From CBDFKY01 sp965248995 (GTDB taxonomy: Bacteria > Pseudomonadota > Alphaproteobacteria > Rickettsiales > UBA998), in the NCBI GenBank assembly GCA_965248995.1, contig CBDFKY010000005.1:186001-250000 (forward strand): a stretch of 64,000 nucleotides of DNA, written 5' to 3'. Of this stretch, positions 60,649-64,000 are shown in pieces (the stretch's first letter is position 1; the number at the start of each line of letters is the position of its first letter). Both the position numbers and the translations under genes were made by a program. Under the pieces are notes generated by a model. It searched no databases, was not told the DNA's origin, and worked only from the letters and a program-made list of their open reading frames with translations.

Positions 60649-62100
60649 ATGAAGCTTTCCAATTCACTTCACTTCCTGCTCACCACCGTTTTCCTGACCG
60701 GATCGCTTCAGGCGACCGACTCGCTGGCGGCTGCGCATAATGGAGGGAAAGGAGCTGATCAGACTGAAAGCCCGGCATCCGTTAAAACCAAGCAGATACC
60801 AGCAGCCGCAAAACCCGTGGAAGTGGACACCGCGTTTCGTGACGCACTGGCCAACACTTACACGGATAATCCGAAAATCATCGCAAGCAGAAAGGCGTTC
60901 GGTGAAGCCGGGGAGCGGTTCAACGAGGCGATTTCAGGCTGGCTTCCCAACATCAGCGCGGATTACGACAAGGGCAGAAGACGCAACGGCACCTCTTCCG
61001 GCAAATGGCGTTATATCGATTCGCGGGATCGCCGCCTGTCCATCGTACAGCCGATCTTCAGCGGAGGTGAAACGTACTACACCACTTCCCAGGCGCAGAA
61101 TAACATCAGTGCAACGGGCGCCCAGCTTATCTCCACCACTCAGGACGTGATAGGGGCGGCGATTACGGCGTACCTCAATGTCGTGCGTGACCGTAAGATT
61201 CTGGAACTGAGCAACCATAACGTCACGGTGCTGGAAAAACATCTGAAAGCCTCCCATGAGAGATTCGATGCGGGCGACGCGACGAAAACCGACGTTTCGC
61301 AATCGGAAGCCCGTCTTTCCCGCGCCCAGTCCGACGCCATCAATGCCAGCGGCAGCGTGATTTCCTCCGAAGCGGATTTCGAGCAGAACGTGGGGTACAA
61401 GCCCATGAAAGAACTGGAATATCCCGTCATGCTGCCGGTCATCCCAACGGATTCGAAAACGACGATTGACGTGGCGCTCAAAAACAATCCCCGGATCATC
61501 ACGGCGGGCTATGTCGTGGAAGCCGCGGACGACAATGTCGGCATCAATATCGCCCGTATCCTGCCGGAAGTCTCCCTGCGGGCCGATGCGTTACGCACCG
61601 ACGGCGCCAGTGTATCGGGCGTCAATTACAATACCGATTCATTGTTAGTGGACGTGAATATCCCGCTGTATCAAGGCGGCGGGGAATATGCCCGGGTCCG
61701 GGAAGCGAAAATCGCCAAAAGCAGACGGCGCTATGAACTGCGGCAGACCACCAACGAAATCCGCCAGCAGTCGATCGAAGCATGGGAACGTTACCAGACG
61801 GCTACCGCAGACATCACGGCCCAAAACGCTACGATCAAGGCCGCGGAAGTGGCGCTTGACGGGGTACAGCAGGAACAGCTCTACGGATCGCGCACCCTGC
61901 TCGACGTGCTGGACGCGGAACAGGAATTGTTCGTCGCCAAAGTGAATCGGGAGCGTTCCAGCCGGAACCGGCTGGTGGCGGTCTACAACCTGCTGTCCAT
62001 TACCGGGCAGCTGAGCCCGGCGAACCTGAAGCTCGGCGTTGCGGAATATGATACGAAAAAAGCGGAAGACGAGATCAAGTATCAATTCATCGGCTTTTAA
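60649..62100 (+). CDS. tolC: TolC-family outer-membrane efflux/secretion protein
   Basis: This 483-residue protein has a signal peptide and two outer-membrane-factor repeats. The first contains TAFRDALANTYTDNPKIIAS, IVQPIFSGGETYYTTSQAQN and AAITAYLNVVRDRKILEL. The second has DVALKNNPRIITAGYVVEAA, VDVNIPLYQGGGEYARVREA and LLDVLDAEQELFVAKVNRER. TolC trimers form the exit duct for type I secretion and efflux pumps. It is the only visible piece of an exporter that could serve the RTX proteins; the ABC and fusion subunits are not in the window. The pcm-tolC-popZ order is alphaproteobacterial. Confidence 0.92.
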   Translation: MKLSNSLHFLLTTVFLTGSLQATDSLAAAHNGGKGADQTESPASVKTKQIPAAAKPVEVDTAFRDALANTYTDNPKIIASRKAFGEAGERFNEAISGWLPNISADYDKGRRRNGTSSGKWRYIDSRDRRLSIVQPIFSGGETYYTTSQAQNNISATGAQLISTTQDVIGAAITAYLNVVRDRKILELSNHNVTVLEKHLKASHERFDAGDATKTDVSQSEARLSRAQSDAINASGSVISSEADFEQNVGYKPMKELEYPVMLPVIPTDSKTTIDVALKNNPRIITAGYVVEAADDNVGINIARILPEVSLRADALRTDGASVSGVNYNTDSLLVDVNIPLYQGGGEYARVREAKIAKSRRRYELRQTTNEIRQQSIEAWERYQTATADITAQNATIKAAEVALDGVQQEQLYGSRTLLDVLDAEQELFVAKVNRERSSRNRLVAVYNLLSITGQLSPANLKLGVAEYDTKKAEDEIKYQFIGF

Positions 62101-62158
62101 TCGGCTTTTAACACGTACTATGTTATAGGTATTTTTCAACTTGGTATGAGTGCCTGAT

Positions 62159-62743
62159 ATGCCGGAAACGCCGAATAATAAAGATCAGTCGATGGAAGAA
62201 ATTCTGCAGTCCATTAAACGGATCATCGCGGATGAAGAATCAGCCCCTGCGGAAAACCCCATTCCCGTGGAAAACGAATCGGTGGTACAGGGTTCCGACG
62301 TACTGGAACTGAAGGACATGGTGGAGCCCTCCCCCGCCGATCACCTGGCCAGCATTCTGGCCGAGCCGGTAAAAGCGGCTCCCGCTCCCGGAGACATACT
62401 CGGCTCCATCGACGCGCATTTTTCCGCCGCCGAACCTGTGCATTCGCATGTCGCACCGGACATAGCCCATGAGGATATTCTGGCGAGCATCGACAGTCTG
62501 CTGGATTCACATACCGTGAAAGCTTCCACGGAAGCGCTGCAATCCCTGAAAAGCCGGGGAGCGGAAATCTCTTCCATCTCCAGCCCTTCGAGCGGCCCGA
62601 CGCTTCAGTTTCGCTCAGGCGCCACGGTAGAGGATCTTGTAATAGAAGCACTTAAACCTGAACTGAAACAATGGCTTAATACGCATCTCCCCGCAATGGT
62701 GGAACGTCTGGTGGCGGCGGAGATTAAGAAGATCACTTCTTAA
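62159..62743 (+). CDS. popZ: PopZ-like polar organising protein (DUF2497)
   Basis: This ~194-residue protein has the N-terminal SMEEILQSIKRIIADEE helix that recruits client proteins in PopZ, a Pro/Glu/Ser-rich disordered middle, and the C-terminal oligomerisation region VIEALKPELKQWLNTHLPAM followed by VERLVAAEIKKI. PopZ forms pole-organising networks that anchor the chromosome origin. An ATG at 62159 was used; a GTG at 62150 is also in frame. Confidence 0.88.
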   Translation: MPETPNNKDQSMEEILQSIKRIIADEESAPAENPIPVENESVVQGSDVLELKDMVEPSPADHLASILAEPVKAAPAPGDILGSIDAHFSAAEPVHSHVAPDIAHEDILASIDSLLDSHTVKASTEALQSLKSRGAEISSISSPSSGPTLQFRSGATVEDLVIEALKPELKQWLNTHLPAMVERLVAAEIKKITS

Positions 62744-62808
62744 AAACGCCTTTGGAATTCATCAATTCCATAGCCTATCAATTCCGTAGTACGGACGTGT
62801 AAAAAGCG

Positions 62809-62824
62809 CTATGATCTATCATAG
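62809..62824. promoter_or_regulatory. Perfect 16-bp palindrome upstream of the thiolase gene
   Basis: CTATGAT-CT-ATCATAG lies 24 bases before the thiolase start codon and could be an operator for a fatty-acid-type repressor. This is inferred from symmetry and position only. Confidence 0.4.
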
Positions 62825-62848
62825 TAATATCTTCTTCCAGAGGTAACT

Positions 62849-63973
62849 ATGTCGGCTTCGGTCATATCCGCTTACGTGCGCTCTCCTTTTACGCCTGCCC
62901 ATAAAGGGGCGCTGGCGTCCGTGCGTCCCGATAGTCTCGCAGCCGAAGTGGTGAAAGGATTAGTGGAAAAAAGCGGCGTGAATCCCGCCGATATCGAAGA
63001 CCTCATACTGGGCTGCGCTTTTCCGGAAGGGGAACAGGGATTGAACCTGGCACGGCTGGTGGTACTGCTCGCGGGTTTGCCGGAAACGGCTGCGGGCGTG
63101 ACGGTCAACCGTTTTTGCGGCTCCTCCATGGAAGCGATCCATATGGCGGCGGGGAAAATCGCCCTTGGCGCCGGAGAGGTGTTTGTCGCGGCGGGCGTGG
63201 AATCCATGACCCGCGTACCGATGGGGGGATTCAACCCGTTACCCAACCCTGTTTTATATGCCTCCCTGCCCTCGGCCTACATGTCCATGGGCCTGACCGC
63301 GGAAAATGTCGCGGCCCGCTGTCACATTACACGTGAAACGCAGGAGGCGTTCGCGCTCGCCAGTCAGCAAAAAGCGGCAAAAGCGGACTTTTCCGATGAA
63401 ATCATTCCCATCCCGACAAAGGTGGGAATGATTGCCACGGACGGCTGCCTGCGGCCTGAAACGACACTGTCCGGACTGGCGGCGCTTTCTCCGGCGTTTC
63501 TGCAGGACGGGACGGTGACGGCGGGAACCTCTTCGCCGCTGACGGATGGGGCGGCGGCGGTGCTGGTGGTTTCGGAAGCGTATGCGGACCGGCACCATCT
63601 GCCGAAACTGGCGCGCATCAAGGCGATTTCCACGGCAGGCATCGATCCCGCGGTCATGGGACTGGGTCCGATCGCGGCGACTCAAAAAGCGCTTGCACGG
63701 GCCGGCCTCACTATTTCCGATATCGATATCGCTGAAGTGAATGAAGCGTTTGCCGCGCAGGCCCTGCCTTGTATTATGGAGATAGGGATAACGAGCGCGA
63801 AAGTAAACCTGCATGGCGGCGCTCTGGCGCTGGGCCATCCGCTCGGCGCAACAGGCGCCCGTATTACCGGCAAGGCCGCTTCCCTGCTGCAGGAGACTGG
63901 TGGAAGGTATGCGCTGGCAACGCAGTGCATCGGCGGCGGACAGGGAATCGCCACGGTGCTTGAGCGTCCGTAA
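62849..63973 (+). CDS. Acetyl-CoA acyltransferase (thiolase)
   Basis: This 374-residue enzyme has the acyl-accepting cysteine in VTVNRFCGSSMEAIHMAAG (C90), the NLHGGALALGHPLGATGAR histidine loop and the second catalytic cysteine in ATQCIGGGQGIATVL. It cleaves 3-ketoacyl-CoA or condenses acyl-CoAs. It has an AGAGG ribosome-binding site. It is a little shorter than the usual ~390 residues. No fadB-type partner is visible before the right edge, so the degradative FadA role versus a biosynthetic role cannot be decided. Confidence 0.92.
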   Translation: MSASVISAYVRSPFTPAHKGALASVRPDSLAAEVVKGLVEKSGVNPADIEDLILGCAFPEGEQGLNLARLVVLLAGLPETAAGVTVNRFCGSSMEAIHMAAGKIALGAGEVFVAAGVESMTRVPMGGFNPLPNPVLYASLPSAYMSMGLTAENVAARCHITRETQEAFALASQQKAAKADFSDEIIPIPTKVGMIATDGCLRPETTLSGLAALSPAFLQDGTVTAGTSSPLTDGAAAVLVVSEAYADRHHLPKLARIKAISTAGIDPAVMGLGPIAATQKALARAGLTISDIDIAEVNEAFAAQALPCIMEIGITSAKVNLHGGALALGHPLGATGARITGKAASLLQETGGRYALATQCIGGGQGIATVLERP

Positions 63974-63975
63974 CA

Positions 63976-63996
63976 CGGCCCTCCTTATGCGGGCCA
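63976..63996 (+). terminator. Possible terminator stem after the thiolase gene (incomplete)
   Basis: GGCCC and GGGCC flank a 9-base loop just after the thiolase stop. The window ends before any T-run could be seen. Confidence 0.3.
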
Positions 63997-64000
63997 TTAC

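Overview
The window is bacterial and almost certainly from an alphaproteobacterium, probably a deep-branching lineage. It has paired F0 subunits b and b', a PopZ-type (DUF2497) protein, an alphaproteobacterial L31, a DUF6898 protein, the rodZ-like/ispG pair, and a Mic60-like (COG4223) protein next to a HemY-domain protein. The species cannot be named from the sequence alone.

Layout. (1) 1-5414 is the AT-rich end of an integrative element. It carries the C-terminus of a type I methylase, hsdS, an unusual ParB/DGQHR-like plus TIR/nucleoside-deoxyribosyltransferase-like protein, two wrecked Abi_2 genes and an orphan protein made of two internal repeats. It ends at a displaced 3' fragment of a tRNA-Met(CAT) gene, which is a classic att scar. 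(2) 5455-18304 is the most interesting part. It is an array of RTX proteins whose N-terminal domains differ (unknown; GH24 lysozyme with the exact T4 E-D-T spacing; GH19 with an HET motif) but whose C-terminal half is shared. Each intact RTX gene is directly preceded by a small signal-peptide protein. The variable N-terminal domains and small proteins are AT-rich, and the shared RTX part is GC-rich. I read this as modular secreted peptidoglycan hydrolases with periplasmic partner (possibly immunity) proteins, evolving by cassette exchange. An orphan C-terminal fragment, a 214-of-215-nt near-identical repeat and an exact 20-nt junction repeat support this. Several members carry a frameshift or an in-frame stop. 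(3) 18.4-19.7 kb holds a decayed hybrid histidine kinase.

(4) 19.8-64 kb is mostly core genome. A nitronate monooxygenase-like flavoprotein, a RodZ-like protein and ispG come first. A leftward cluster follows: sucrose-phosphate-synthase-like glycosyltransferase, Na+/solute symporter, PfkB kinase, DUF4337 protein, GH32/68-like propeller enzyme and a lineage-specific 588-aa protein. This suggests metabolism of sucrose or a related fructoside. Next come plsC and rpmE, a PhoR-like kinase, a GspE_N-GT2 fusion with a barrel protein, the F0 operon (atpI-B-E-F'-F) led by a glutaredoxin, and the operon aroK-aroB-corC-DUF6898-modA-like. Rightward from 44.8 kb there is a TonB energiser-like cluster: a tiny membrane protein, two ExbD proteins, a small membrane protein and TonB. 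It is followed by a GT9 glycosyltransferase and an O-methyltransferase. The rest has a 578-aa paralogue of the 588-aa protein, tRNA-Cys, nrdB, rimM, a pilin-like protein, a long frame split by one in-frame TGA, dps, glmM, HemY/Mic60-like genes, a Pcm-like methyltransferase, a TolC-like protein, popZ and a thiolase.

The RTX proteins would need a type I exporter. Only a TolC-like outer-membrane component (60649-62100) is visible here; the ABC and membrane-fusion parts would have to lie elsewhere. No rRNA genes, complete insertion sequences or CRISPR arrays were seen.
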